From the NCBI RefSeq assembly GCF_900176255.2, contig NZ_FXEG02000003.1, forward strand, positions 1,116,001 to 1,180,000: a stretch of DNA of 64,000 nt, read 5' to 3'. The notes beneath the pieces are model-generated. The model saw only the letters and a list, made by a program, of their open reading frames with translations. It had not been told where the DNA came from and did no database searches. Of the stretch, positions 51,016-59,356 are shown piece by piece. This DNA is from Mycobacterium ahvazicum (GTDB taxonomy: Bacteria > Actinomycetota > Actinomycetes > Mycobacteriales > Mycobacteriaceae). The number at the start of each line of letters is the position of its first letter. Within the stretch, counting starts at the first letter, position 1. The position numbers and the translations under genes were made by a program.

Positions 51016-52998
51016 ATGCCCATTGCCCGCTTCCTCGGCGTGATCCTGACGATGCTCGTCACCGGGCTGCTGGTGGCACCGGCCGCCGACGCACAGCCCC
51101 CGTTCCGGCTGCCGGGGTATGTCACCGACAACGCCGGCGCGTTGTCGCCGTCGGGCCGCACCGATGTAAGCGAAGCCATCGACAAGCTGTACAACAACCG
51201 CCACATTCGGCTGTGGGTGGTCTATGTCGACGACTTCTCCGGAGAGAACTCGGTGGCCTGGGCACAGCGCACCATCCGCGAAAGCGATCTCGGTACCTAC
51301 GACGCGCTGCTCGCGGTGGCCACCACCGGACGCGCGTATGCCTTCCTGGTGCCGTCCGGGGTGAAAGGCGTGACCCAAACTCAGGTGGACGAGCTGCGCC
51401 GCAACAAAATCGAACCCGCTCTGCGCCAAGGGGACTGGCGGGGCGCTGCGGTCTCGGCAGCCAATGGCCTTGATGCACAGCCGAATCCGACAAGCCGCTT
51501 CTGGCTGTTAGCCACCCTCGGTTTGGTTATCGTCGCGGTCGTGGCCCTGGTGTTGGTGATGCGTTATCGCCGCCGCCGACGCCGCCGCGCCGATCTGGCC
51601 GCCGCACGCCGGGTGGACCCCACCAATCCGACCGCGCTGGCGGCCGTGCCACTGACCGCCCTCGACGACCTGTCGCGCTCGATGGTGGTGGAGGTCGACA
51701 ACGCGGTACGCACCAGCTCCAATGAGCTCGCCCTGGCCGTCGACGAGTTCGGCGCCGAGCGCACCGAACCCTTCACCCGGGCCGTCAACAACGCCAAAGC
51801 CGCTCTATCCCAAGCTTTTACGGTCCGTCAGCAACTCGACGACGCCATGCCCGAGACGCCCGAGCAGCAGCGCAACCTGCTCACCCAGGTAATCGTGTCG
51901 GCGGCCACCGCCGACCGCGAGCTGGACGCACAGACCGCGGCGTTCGAGCAGCTCCGCGATTTGGTGGTCAACGCCGCCACCCGCCTTGATGCGCTCACCC
52001 AGCAGGTCGTTGAACTCACCAGCCGCGTCGAGCCGGCCGAACGGCGGCTGGCCGAGTTGAACAAGGAGTTCGGCCCTGTGGCACTGACTTCGGTGTCGGG
52101 CAACGTCGCCACCACCAAGGAGCGGCTGGCGTTCGCCGACCGCAACATCAGCGCGGCGCGCGCGCTGGCCGGCAATGCGGTCAGTGGACAGCAGAGCGGT
52201 TTGGTCGATGCGGTGCGGGCGGCCGAGTCGGCGCTCGGGCAAGCTCGCGCGCTGCTGGATGCGGTGGACAACGCGGCCGGCGACATCCGGCGTGCCGTCG
52301 AGCGGCTGCCCACGGTGATGAGCGACATCCAGGCCGGCATCCAGCACGCCACCGCGCAGCTGCAAGGGCAGAACGCGAAAGCCCCGCATGCCGGCGAGCT
52401 CGCGGCGGCCCGTGATGCCGCTATTCGAGCCGTCGACGCCGCCGGCGGTGGATCGGCCGATCCACTGAGCAGTTTCGCGCAACTGGCCAAGGCAGACTCC
52501 GACCTCAACCGGCTGCTGGCCACGGTGGCCAAGGAACAGGCGGACGCCGATCGGCTCAACCGTTCACTCGAACAGGCGTTGTTCACCGCGGAATCGCGGG
52601 TGCGCGGAGTCTCGGAGTACATCGACACCCGCCGGGGCAGCGTCGGACCCGACGCTCGCACCCGCCTCGCCGAGGCCCAGCGGCATCTCGACGCCGCGCA
52701 CGCCCAGCGGTCGACCAACCCGGCCGAGGCGATTTCGCATGCCAATGCGGCGTCCACACTGGCGGCCACTGCGCAGTCGCTGGCCAACTCCGATGTGGCT
52801 TCCGCCCAGCGTGCTTACACCCGCAGCAGCGGGGGCGACGCCGGCGCGATGCTGGGCGGGATCATCATCGGCGACCTGCTCAGCGGAGGAATGCGGGGCG
52901 GATTCGGCGGCTGGAGCTCGACGTCGTTCGGCGGCTCGTCGAACTCGTCGCCGGGCGGCTTTGACGGGGGCTTCATGGGCGGCGGCGGGCGGTTTTGA
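51016..52998 (+). CDS. TPM-domain membrane protein with coiled coil (Rv2345-like)
   Basis: Protein of 660 aa corresponding to Rv2345. Signal peptide 1-26 (ends APAADA), a TPM (TLP18.3/Psb32/MOLO) domain at about 33-150, one membrane span at about 162-183 followed by a run of Arg, a long alpha-helical, Ala-rich cytoplasmic region with coiled-coil character (200-610), and a Gly/Ser/Phe-rich tail (GGMRGGFGGWSSTSFGG...GGGGRF). The tail resembles those of other TPM proteins. The function is unknown; a membrane-linked scaffold role is conceivable. Confidence 0.88.
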   Translation: MPIARFLGVILTMLVTGLLVAPAADAQPPFRLPGYVTDNAGALSPSGRTDVSEAIDKLYNNRHIRLWVVYVDDFSGENSVAWAQRTIRESDLGTYDALLAVATTGRAYAFLVPSGVKGVTQTQVDELRRNKIEPALRQGDWRGAAVSAANGLDAQPNPTSRFWLLATLGLVIVAVVALVLVMRYRRRRRRRADLAAARRVDPTNPTALAAVPLTALDDLSRSMVVEVDNAVRTSSNELALAVDEFGAERTEPFTRAVNNAKAALSQAFTVRQQLDDAMPETPEQQRNLLTQVIVSAATADRELDAQTAAFEQLRDLVVNAATRLDALTQQVVELTSRVEPAERRLAELNKEFGPVALTSVSGNVATTKERLAFADRNISAARALAGNAVSGQQSGLVDAVRAAESALGQARALLDAVDNAAGDIRRAVERLPTVMSDIQAGIQHATAQLQGQNAKAPHAGELAAARDAAIRAVDAAGGGSADPLSSFAQLAKADSDLNRLLATVAKEQADADRLNRSLEQALFTAESRVRGVSEYIDTRRGSVGPDARTRLAEAQRHLDAAHAQRSTNPAEAISHANAASTLAATAQSLANSDVASAQRAYTRSSGGDAGAMLGGIIIGDLLSGGMRGGFGGWSSTSFGGSSNSSPGGFDGGFMGGGGRF

Positions 52999-53007
52999 GC
53001 CCTGCAC

Positions 53008-53049
53008 AGTAGTAGGGGCGCACCGATTGCTCGGTACGCCCCTACTACT
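53008..53049. terminator. Bidirectional hairpin terminator
   Basis: Arms 53008-53020 and 53037-53049 (AGTAGTAGGGGCG/CGCCCCTACTACT) are perfect, and the inner part adds five more pairs (ACCGA/TCGGT) around a TTGC loop, with one mismatch between. It lies 10 bp after the TPM gene stop and 10 bp before the esx remnant stop, so it can end both transcripts. Confidence 0.85.
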
Positions 53050-53058
53050 CGAAATCTG

Positions 53059-53217
53059 TCAGGCCCAGCTGGACCCGACGGCGCTGTCGGTGCTGGCCAT
53101 GTTGTTGCCCGCGGTCTGCACCTTCTGCCCGTGCCGGTTGGCTTGCTCGTAGATGACCTGGAAGTTGCGACCCAACTGGGTGATGAACTCCTGGCACGCC
53201 ACCGAACCGGCGCTCAA
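53059..53217 (-). pseudogene. C-terminal half of an EsxN/EsxO-family (WXG100) gene
   Basis: From AGSVACQEF to the stop the frame matches the second half of EsxN/EsxO-type ESAT-6 proteins: SVACQEFITQLGRNFQVIYEQANRHGQKVQTAGNNMASTDSAVGSSWA. The first helix and the WGG turn are missing. The surviving part begins at the stop codon of the Rv2348c-like gene: TTG at 53217 overlaps that TGA, so a 52-aa product could in theory be made by coupling. The esxP partner is also absent. Confidence 0.82.
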
Positions 53218-53540
53218 CCGGCCCACGGAGAATGCGGTACAACGCGGCCGCTTCGTGGCGCTTCGAAACGAGGTTCGGCGTCGCCGCCCCATTCGTTCCA
53301 ATGCCCCCATTCCTTCTTTTCACTCATGCCGTCGGCCGCCGCCTCTGTATCGGGCCCGTCGGTCGCCTTGCCAGCGGCATCGGAGCGCTCCGCGCGCTCC
53401 GGTGCCCAATGGTCATAGTCGTCCGGCGGAACGGCCACGCCCCAGCTGAGCGGAACCGTCAAGCGACCGAGCATGCCTGACTCACCCCGAACTGCCGCGA
53501 CCGAATCGTCCGGCAGAGGTGAACCAAGAGGCAAAAGCAT
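53214..53540 (-). CDS. Rv2348c-like protein of the esxO/esxP locus
   Basis: A 108-aa protein, the same length as M. tuberculosis Rv2348c as recalled, and alike throughout: MLLPLGSPLPDDSVA, ESGMLGRLTVPLSWGVAVPPDDYDHWAPE, an acidic middle, EPRFEAPRSGRVVPHSPWAG. The LTVPLSW segment resembles the SVP motif of PPE proteins. ATG at 53540 has GGAAGGGGG upstream, and the frame further up lacks similarity. It normally sits beside esxP-esxO; here it is joined directly to half of an esx gene. Role unknown, probably ESX-5 related. Confidence 0.82.
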   Translation of the reverse strand: MLLPLGSPLPDDSVAAVRGESGMLGRLTVPLSWGVAVPPDDYDHWAPERAERSDAAGKATDGPDTEAAADGMSEKKEWGHWNEWGGDAEPRFEAPRSGRVVPHSPWAG

Positions 53541-54127
53541 GATGCCCCCTTCCACACCCGAAACTCTGTTAACACAGACCCCAACGGCGCACAAATCGCC
53601 GCAAGTATTTTTCATACTAAAGCAAAGCTAAGGACAATTGTCGGAAATTTACGGTTCTTGTCGACGTTAATCATCAAAATTCAGCCACCCGCCAACCTGG
53701 GAGCGCGGTCGGCTCGAGCCGCTCGGTCGCGGCATCGCCGGATGCGACCGTGCGGGGTAGCACGCCACACCCGGCAGGCCGGCTGGCCCGAGCGCGAAAA
53801 CCGTTGCTCGACAGGGATTTTGCGGGGAGGCGACCCGCCCGTTCGTGGCAACGGCCGCCGCAGGACCCCGGCGCGGCAACCACTTGTCCGGGCCCGCCGG
53901 ACTCGGGCACCGGACCAGCGCCCGACGGGGAGGGTGCTTGCGGTACGTGTCTTCTGGCGAACATTGCGTGGGCCGGAATCATTCGCCGTCGCAAACCGTA
54001 CCTAATAGTTTGATTAAGCGGGTAACCGATGAATAGAAGTTGGCTGCATCTCGAGAAATTTGCGACACACACGATTCATTCGTATGACCGCCCCGGCAAT
54101 TGCGCCCGGCCACGCTCCGGCCCCCCT
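53541..54127. other. 587-bp stretch without a convincing gene
   Basis: The half next to the Rv2348c-like gene (about 53560-53700) is AT-rich compared with the surroundings and probably holds its promoter; a perfect 10-bp palindrome GACAATTGTC is at 53633-53642. The rest is GC-rich and contains only frames without family features (for example 53674-54072 minus). No terminator was seen after the PPE gene. Confidence 0.5.
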
Positions 54128-55303
54128 TCACGCGCCCTTTCTAGGCACCACCTTCGGCCGGGACTGCACCACGTGGGTCGCGCTGGTTCCGGCCTTGCCC
54201 ACCATTTCGGCCGGTTTGTCACGATCCGCGGCCACCCGCGCCGGCATCGGCATGCCGCTGGTCGATCCGACCGGCTCTGCCACGGTGCCGGACGCTCCCG
54301 CACCCGCCATCGCGGAGGTGGCGATCGGGGCGGGCGTCGAACCCTGCCAGACCGGGGGCACCGATATCGCGCCCACCAGCCGCGCCCTGCCCAGACTGGC
54401 CGAGATGGACGAGCCCCAGCTCCCGTCGCCGCTCATCATTCTCATCGCCGGTGCGGTCGAACCGACGGTCTGCGACGCACCCGTGGCCGCCATGTTCGTC
54501 GCACCGGCCAGCGACGTCACCGGCGCGGTGCCCTGCGCCAGCGCCATCATCGGAGGCAACGTGGTCGCGGGATACATCCCGATTTGGGCTGCCGACATCA
54601 ACGACGAAACCGGCGTCGAGGTGACGATCGACCCCACCTGGGTCAACGCGGACTGAATCGCGGTCACCGCCGACGAGAAACCCGGACCGAATATCTGACC
54701 GCCCACCGACGACAACGCCCCGGCGAATTGCGACGCCAGCGTGCTCAGCGGCGTCGTGAACAGGCCGGCCAGGCTCGACGGTGCCGACGTGATCGACGGC
54801 AACGCCGCCATGACGGATTGCGCCCCGGCGTGATACCCGAACATCGCCATCACGTCCTGAAGCCACATCTCCATGTATTCGAACTCGGTGGCCGCGATCG
54901 CCGCCGTGTTCTGGCCCAGGATGTTCGTCGCGATCAACACCATCAGCTGGATGCGGTTCGCTGCGATCGCCGCGGGAGGCACCGTCGCGGCGAATGCCGA
55001 CTCGTACGACGTCGCCGCCACCCGGGCCTGCACGGCCGACATCGAGGCGTGCGCCGCCGCGGTGTGCAACCACTGCAGATACGGTGCTGCCGCCTGCGTC
55101 ATCGATTCCGACGAGGGACCCGTCCACTGCCCATTGGACGCCAGGCCCGAGACGACGGAGTCGAAGGACGACGCCGACGCCCACATGTCGGCGGCCAGGC
55201 CATCCCAGGCAGCGGCCGCAGCCAACAGCGGCCCTGAGCCTGCACCTCCGTACATCAGGGCCGAGTTGATCTCCGGCGGCAAAAACGCGAAATTCAGAAC
55301 CAT
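54128..55303 (-). CDS. PPE-SVP family protein (PPE38/PPE40-like)
   Basis: Type VII-secreted PPE protein of 391 aa. The N-terminal PPE domain starts FAFLPPEINSALMYGGAGSGPLLAAAAAWDGLAADM and contains the WTG turn (QWTGPSSESM, about residue 60) and the NILGQNTAAIAATEFEYMEMW block. The SVP motif GRARLVGAISVPPVW is near 310-324, and the end HVVQSRPKVVPRKGA is like that of PPE38. PPE38 is needed for ESX-5 export of PPE-MPTR and PE_PGRS proteins in pathogenic mycobacteria, and this copy could do the same. No PE gene is adjacent. Confidence 0.9.
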   Translation of the reverse strand: MVLNFAFLPPEINSALMYGGAGSGPLLAAAAAWDGLAADMWASASSFDSVVSGLASNGQWTGPSSESMTQAAAPYLQWLHTAAAHASMSAVQARVAATSYESAFAATVPPAAIAANRIQLMVLIATNILGQNTAAIAATEFEYMEMWLQDVMAMFGYHAGAQSVMAALPSITSAPSSLAGLFTTPLSTLASQFAGALSSVGGQIFGPGFSSAVTAIQSALTQVGSIVTSTPVSSLMSAAQIGMYPATTLPPMMALAQGTAPVTSLAGATNMAATGASQTVGSTAPAMRMMSGDGSWGSSISASLGRARLVGAISVPPVWQGSTPAPIATSAMAGAGASGTVAEPVGSTSGMPMPARVAADRDKPAEMVGKAGTSATHVVQSRPKVVPRKGA

Positions 55304-55371
55304 CTACTACCTCGACACGACCAGCCGTTTCAACGGCCTTTCAACTGCACCCCGACAGTCACCAGCGACTG

Positions 55372-55402
55372 GACACTGCGTATAAGACACTGCGTATAAG
55401 AC
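55372..55402. repeat. 14-bp tandem repeat containing a -10-like element upstream of PPE gene
   Basis: The unit GACACTGCGTATAA is present twice in tandem plus three extra bases. On the PPE-coding strand each copy gives TTATACGCAGTGTC, whose TTATAC/TATACG resembles a -10 box. It lies 69-99 bp before the PPE start. Confidence 0.75.
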
Positions 55403-55472
55403 TAAGGCCGGATCGTAGGGCAGCACTACACCCAAATGGCCCGGTTTGCCGAAATAGCCGATCAACGGCCCG

Positions 55473-56864
55473 CTAGGCGCCCTTGAGTCGAACCGCCAGG
55501 TAGTCGGCGACAGCATCCAGTGACACCCGCTCCTGCGTCATGGCGTCGCGTTCGCGCACGGTGACGGCGTTGTCCTCCAAGGAGTCGAAATCCACTGTCA
55601 CACAGAACGGCGTGCCGACCTCGTCCTGGCGCCGGTAGCGGCGCCCGATCGCACCCGCATCGTCGAAGTCGATGTTCCAAGACTTCCGCAATTCGGCGGC
55701 CAGGTCCCGCGCCTTGGGGCTCAGGTCGGCGTGCCGGGACAGCGGCAGCACCGCCGCCTTGACCGGGGCCAGCCGGTGGTCCAGGCGAAGCACGGTGCGC
55801 TTGTCCACGCCGCCCTTGGCGTTGGGGGCCTCGTCCTCGGCATAGGCATCGATCAAAAACGCCATGAACGACCGGGTCAGGCCGGCCGCGGGTTCAATCA
55901 CGTACGGCGTGTACCGGGTGTCGCTGGCCTGATCATAGAAGGACAGGTCGGCACCGGAATGCTTTGCGTGCGTTGACAAGTCGAAATCAGTCCGGTTGGC
56001 GACGCCCTCCAGCTCACCCCACGGGTTGCCCTGGAATCCGAACTTGTACTCGATGTCGACGGTGCGGTCGGAATAGTGCGACAGCTTGTCTTTGGGGTGT
56101 TCGTACAAGCGCAGGTTCTCGGGGTTGATGCCGAGGTCGGTGTACCACTGGTGCCGGGTGTCGATCCAGTACTGGTGCCACTCCTTTGCGGTCGACGGCT
56201 CGACGAAGAACTCCATCTCCATCTGCTCGAACTCGCGGGTGCGGAAGATGAAGTTTCCCGGGGTGATCTCGTTGCGAAAACTCTTGCCGATCTGCCCGAT
56301 GCCGAACGGCGGCTTGCGCCGCGCCGTCGTCACCACGTTGGCGAAGTTGATGAAGATCCCCTGCGCGGTCTCGGGCCGCAGGTAGTGCAGCCCTTCCTCG
56401 GTCTCGATCGGGCCGAGGTAGGTCTTGAGCATCATGTTGAATTCGCGCGGCTCGGTCCATTGACCCGGCTCGCCGGTCTCGGGGTCGCGGATGTCTGCCA
56501 GTCCGTTGGGCGGCGGATGCCCGTGTTTGGCCTCGTAGGCCTCGATCAGATGGTCGGCGCGGTAGCGCTTGTGCGTGATCAGCGACTCCACCAGCGGGTC
56601 GTGGAACACCTCGACGTGGCCGGAGGCCACCCAGACCTGGCGCGGCAGGATGATCGACGAGTCGAGTCCCACGACGTCGTCGCGGCCGGTGACCACGGCG
56701 CGCCACCACTGCCGCTTGATGTTCTCCTTGAGCTCCACACCCAGCGGCCCGTAGTCCCACGCCGACTTGGTGCCGCCGTAGATCTCCCCCGAGGGATAGA
56801 CGAATCCACGCCGTTTGGCCAGGTTGACGACGGTGTCGATGACGGACGCCACGGGGTGGTCCAC
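55473..56864 (-). CDS. glyS: Glycyl-tRNA synthetase GlyS (dimeric type)
   Basis: Class II synthetase of 463 aa charging tRNA-Gly, corresponding to Rv2357c. Motifs: RRGFVYPSGEIYGGTKSAWDYGPLG at the start, RPETAQGIFINFANV and FGIGQIGKSFRNEITPGNFIFRTREFEQMEMEFF (motif 2), and YTPYVIEPAAGLTRSFMAFL (motif 3). An anticodon-binding domain fills the last 110 residues. GTG at 56864 gives the recalled M. tuberculosis length; GTG at 56852 is an alternative and longer frames lack support. Divergent from smtB. Confidence 0.95.
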   Translation of the reverse strand: MDHPVASVIDTVVNLAKRRGFVYPSGEIYGGTKSAWDYGPLGVELKENIKRQWWRAVVTGRDDVVGLDSSIILPRQVWVASGHVEVFHDPLVESLITHKRYRADHLIEAYEAKHGHPPPNGLADIRDPETGEPGQWTEPREFNMMLKTYLGPIETEEGLHYLRPETAQGIFINFANVVTTARRKPPFGIGQIGKSFRNEITPGNFIFRTREFEQMEMEFFVEPSTAKEWHQYWIDTRHQWYTDLGINPENLRLYEHPKDKLSHYSDRTVDIEYKFGFQGNPWGELEGVANRTDFDLSTHAKHSGADLSFYDQASDTRYTPYVIEPAAGLTRSFMAFLIDAYAEDEAPNAKGGVDKRTVLRLDHRLAPVKAAVLPLSRHADLSPKARDLAAELRKSWNIDFDDAGAIGRRYRRQDEVGTPFCVTVDFDSLEDNAVTVRERDAMTQERVSLDAVADYLAVRLKGA

Positions 56865-57037
56865 TCCCTTTCGGATAACTGAGGAGGCGAGGCGACGAAT
56901 CGTCGCCCGCGAAACACCAGCAATCGTATCGACCGGGCCGCGGTCTTTGACATGCGTCATCATGCATGTGACAGTGGAAGTCGTTCTCTATAGTGGGCAC
57001 TCCACATACCCGGCACTTTCGAGGAGATGACGCTCGC

Positions 57038-57448
57038 ATGGTGATGCCCTCCTCATCGCCGACCGCCGCCAACGGCTCATCGTCGGATCTGGTCGCCCAC
57101 CGGCACGGCGAGGCGAGCGCCGGCGAGCATGCTCCCTTCGCCGAATATCCCGAGCCGCCGTCGCGAGAAATCCTGGATGCCGCCGGTGAGCTGCTGCGGG
57201 CCCTGGCCGCACCGGTGCGGATCGCCATCGTGCTGCAACTCCGCGAATCCCAGCGCTGCGTGCACGAGCTGGTCGACGCGCTGAGCGTGCCACAACCGCT
57301 GGTCAGCCAGCATTTGAAGATTCTCAAGGCGGCGGGAGTGGTTGCCGGGGAGCGGTCCGGCCGCGAGGTGCTGTACCGACTGGCCGACCACCACTTGGCG
57401 CACATCGTCGTCGACGCCGTCGCCCACGCCAGCGAGGACACGCCATGA
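57038..57448 (+). CDS. smtB: ArsR/SmtB-family zinc-responsive repressor
   Basis: Winged-helix metal sensor of 136 aa, corresponding to Rv2358. DNA-binding part: LLRALAAPVRIAIVLQLRESQRCVHELVDALSVPQPLVSQHLKILKAAGVVAGERSGREVLYRLAD. The metal-site helix HHLAHIVVDAVAHASE carries the Asp/His residues of the alpha-5 zinc site. ATG at 57038 is chosen by family length. A TATAGT box at 56989-56994 may be its -10. Its stop overlaps the zur start (ATGA), so the two zinc regulators are coupled. Confidence 0.93.
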   Translation: MVMPSSSPTAANGSSSDLVAHRHGEASAGEHAPFAEYPEPPSREILDAAGELLRALAAPVRIAIVLQLRESQRCVHELVDALSVPQPLVSQHLKILKAAGVVAGERSGREVLYRLADHHLAHIVVDAVAHASEDTP

Positions 57449-57837
57449 CCGGGCCGAGCGTCCGTTCCACCCGTCAGCGGGCGGCGATCTCCACGCTGCT
57501 GGAAACGCTGGACGAATTCCGCTCGGCCCAGGAGCTGCACGACGAGCTGCGCCGCCGCGGCGAGAACATCGGGCTGACCACGGTCTACCGGACGCTGCAG
57601 TCGATGGCGTCGGCGGGAATGGTCGACACGCTGCGCACCGACACCGGCGAGTCCGTCTACCGGCGCTGCTCGGAGCACCATCACCACCATCTGGTGTGCC
57701 GCCACTGCGGGTCCACCATCGAGGTGGGCGACCACGAGGTCGAGGAATGGGCGTCACAGGTTGCCGCCAAGCATGGCTACTCCGAGGTCAGCCACACCAT
57801 CGAGATCTTCGGGACCTGCTCGGACTGCGGCCGCTAG
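57445..57837 (+). CDS. zur: Zur (FurB), zinc uptake regulator
   Basis: Fur-family repressor of 130 aa, corresponding to Rv2359. Winged helix: TRQRAAISTLLETLDEFRSAQELHDELRRRGENIGLTTVYRTLQSMASAGMVDTL. The zinc sites are intact: structural Cys pairs CRHC and CSDC, and the His-rich regulatory segment CSEHHHHHLVC. It represses zinc uptake genes and, in M. tuberculosis, alternative ribosomal proteins and ESX-3. It is expressed with smtB. Confidence 0.95.
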   Translation: MTGPSVRSTRQRAAISTLLETLDEFRSAQELHDELRRRGENIGLTTVYRTLQSMASAGMVDTLRTDTGESVYRRCSEHHHHHLVCRHCGSTIEVGDHEVEEWASQVAAKHGYSEVSHTIEIFGTCSDCGR

Positions 57838-57851
57838 GGCCCGCTAGCCCT

Positions 57852-57881
57852 GCCGAATGTGCGGCTGGCCGCACACTCGGC
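57852..57881. terminator. Hairpin terminator between convergent zur and Rv2360c-like genes
   Basis: GCCGAATGTGCGGC and GCCGCACACTCGGC form 14-bp arms with a single mismatch around a 2-base loop, placed 14 bp after the zur stop and 6 bp before the next gene's stop. It can serve both strands. Confidence 0.75.
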
Positions 57882-57887
57882 GAGAAC

Positions 57888-58316
57888 TCAGGCCGTCAGG
57901 ACGCGCCGCATCTGCGCGCCCGAGTCGAGCACCAACAGGATCAGGGTGCGCAGGGCGTCGTCGGCCAGGCCCGCGCCGGGAAAGTTGTAGCGCAGCATCA
58001 CGTCCGCGGTCTTGGCCGCGCCCTCGCCGGAATTGCGCTGCGCGGCCTTGTCGCTGACCTTCTCGACCACGGTCACATTGCCGAAGTTGCTGTTGTGCGC
58101 CTGCTTGGCGACCTGATCGCCGAGTTTCTTGGTCAGCGGCAGATCCCACGCCACCACCTGGGTCAGCGACACCAGGTCGAGCCCCTCGGCGATGTTCACC
58201 ACCCGCAGCGACGCGAAGGTGCCGTCATGGTGCACCGTCAGCCCGCCGTCGGGTTCGTTCTCGACCGTCAGCACGTCGCGCAGAATCGATCCGAGCCGCT
58301 CTTGTAGAGATGGCAT
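57888..58316 (-). CDS. Conserved hypothetical protein (Rv2360c-like)
   Basis: A 142-aa soluble protein, the recalled length of Rv2360c. ATG at 58316 overlaps the uppS stop (TGATG). The pattern LQERLGSILRDVLTVENEPDGGLTVHHDGTFASLRVVNIAEGLDLVSLTQVVAWDLPLTKKL suggests a YbjN/secretion-chaperone-like alpha/beta fold, but this is only a weak impression. It is co-transcribed with uppS and recO. Confidence 0.83.
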   Translation of the reverse strand: MPSLQERLGSILRDVLTVENEPDGGLTVHHDGTFASLRVVNIAEGLDLVSLTQVVAWDLPLTKKLGDQVAKQAHNSNFGNVTVVEKVSDKAAQRNSGEGAAKTADVMLRYNFPGAGLADDALRTLILLVLDSGAQMRRVLTA

Positions 58317-59185
58317 CAGGCGCTCCCAAACCGTCGATTGCGGTCCGCGTATTCCTCGCAGGCCGCCCACAGGTCGCGACGGTCGTAATCGGGCCACAGC
58401 TTGTCCTGAAAAATGTATTCGGCGTAGGCCGCCTGCCACAGCATGAAGTTGCTGGACCGTTGCTCCCCGGAGGTCCGCAAAAACAGATCCACGTCGGGGA
58501 TGTCGGGCCGCTGCAGGTGATGGGCCACCGTCGCCTCGGTGATGCGCTCGGGGTTCAGCCGGCCGGCAGCCGCCAAGCGTGCGATTTCCTTTGCGGACGC
58601 CGCGATTTCGGCGCGGCCGCCATAGTTGACGCAGTAATTGACGGTGATGACGTCGTTGCCTTTCGTCATCTCCTCGGCGACCGCCAATTCATTGATCACG
58701 CTGCGCCACAAGCGGGGCCGCGAGCCCACCCAGCGGATCTTGACCCCGATCGCCTGCAGGCTCACCCGGCGCATGCGCACCACGTCGCGGTTGAAGCCCA
58801 TCAGGAAGCGGACCTCCTCGGGAGAACGCTTCCAGTTCTCGGTGGAGAAGGCGTACAGGCTGAGCCACTTGATCCCGATTTCGATTGCGCCGCAGACGAC
58901 GTCGATGACGACGGCCTCCCCCGCCTTGTGGCCGTCGGTGCGGCTCAGGCCTTGTTGGGTGGCCCAGCGGCCGTTGCCGTCCATCACGATCGCCACGTGG
59001 TTGGGCAGTCGATCCGCCGGGATCCGCGGAGCGACCGCCTTCGAAATGTGCTGCGGCGGCCGGCTCGGTCCGCCGTCGGGAGACGGCGGCAACTCGGGGA
59101 ACACCACCGGCCACGTCGACCTGTCGGGAAAAGTCGGATAGTCCTCGGGTGCGGCGGGCAGTTGCGGGAAGGCCCGGTTTGTCAC
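58316..59185 (-). CDS. uppS: Decaprenyl diphosphate synthase (cis-prenyltransferase, UppS)
   Basis: cis-Prenyltransferase of 289 aa, corresponding to Rv2361c, which makes the decaprenyl phosphate carrier for arabinogalactan, mannan and peptidoglycan. Motifs: VAIVMDGNGRWATQQGL (catalytic Asp), LYAFSTENWKRSPEEVRFLM, and DLFLRTSGEQRSSNFMLWQAAYAEYIF. A Pro-rich 70-residue lead, usual in mycobacteria, precedes the core. GTG at 59185 is preferred; the frame is open to 59287, but that part contains the arm of a strong inverted repeat. Confidence 0.92.
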   Translation of the reverse strand: MTNRAFPQLPAAPEDYPTFPDRSTWPVVFPELPPSPDGGPSRPPQHISKAVAPRIPADRLPNHVAIVMDGNGRWATQQGLSRTDGHKAGEAVVIDVVCGAIEIGIKWLSLYAFSTENWKRSPEEVRFLMGFNRDVVRMRRVSLQAIGVKIRWVGSRPRLWRSVINELAVAEEMTKGNDVITVNYCVNYGGRAEIAASAKEIARLAAAGRLNPERITEATVAHHLQRPDIPDVDLFLRTSGEQRSSNFMLWQAAYAEYIFQDKLWPDYDRRDLWAACEEYADRNRRFGSA

Positions 59186-59222
59186 GTCCGCCCCACTGGC
59201 CTCGGCTGGGGCTGGACGGTCC

Positions 59223-59283
59223 TTTGCCCGCCTCCGCGCGACAAAAATCGGCGTCCGGCGGTTGTCGCTCGGAGGCGGGCAAA
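59223..59283. repeat. Large inverted repeat between recO and uppS
   Basis: Arms 59223-59244 and 59262-59283 are 22 bp each with one mismatch (TTTGCCCGCCTCCG...), separated by a 17-base loop. It lies in the 171-bp gap inside the recO-uppS operon. It could act as an attenuator, an RNA-processing site or a palindromic repeat element. It is not followed by a T-run. Confidence 0.85.
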
Positions 59284-59306
59284 GCACATGTCGACCGGCG
59301 GAGGGG

Positions 59307-59332
59307 CGGATGTGACGGATGTGACGGATGTG
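59307..59332. repeat. Short tandem repeat, 9-bp unit
   Basis: CGGATGTGA is repeated almost three times between the inverted repeat and the recO stop. The unit length is a multiple of three, but no gene crosses it. Confidence 0.8.
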
Positions 59333-59356
59333 TTCACGGCCCGGTTAGCCATCCGA

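Noticed and set aside
53674..54072. 132-codon minus-strand frame between the PPE and Rv2348c-like genes
   Set aside because: No ribosome-binding site, no known family, low-complexity composition; likely chance in GC-rich DNA.
54219..55184. 321-codon minus-strand frame with many Gly, Asp and Arg
   Set aside because: It is an out-of-frame reading of the PPE gene, which has clear PPE and SVP motifs in its own frame.
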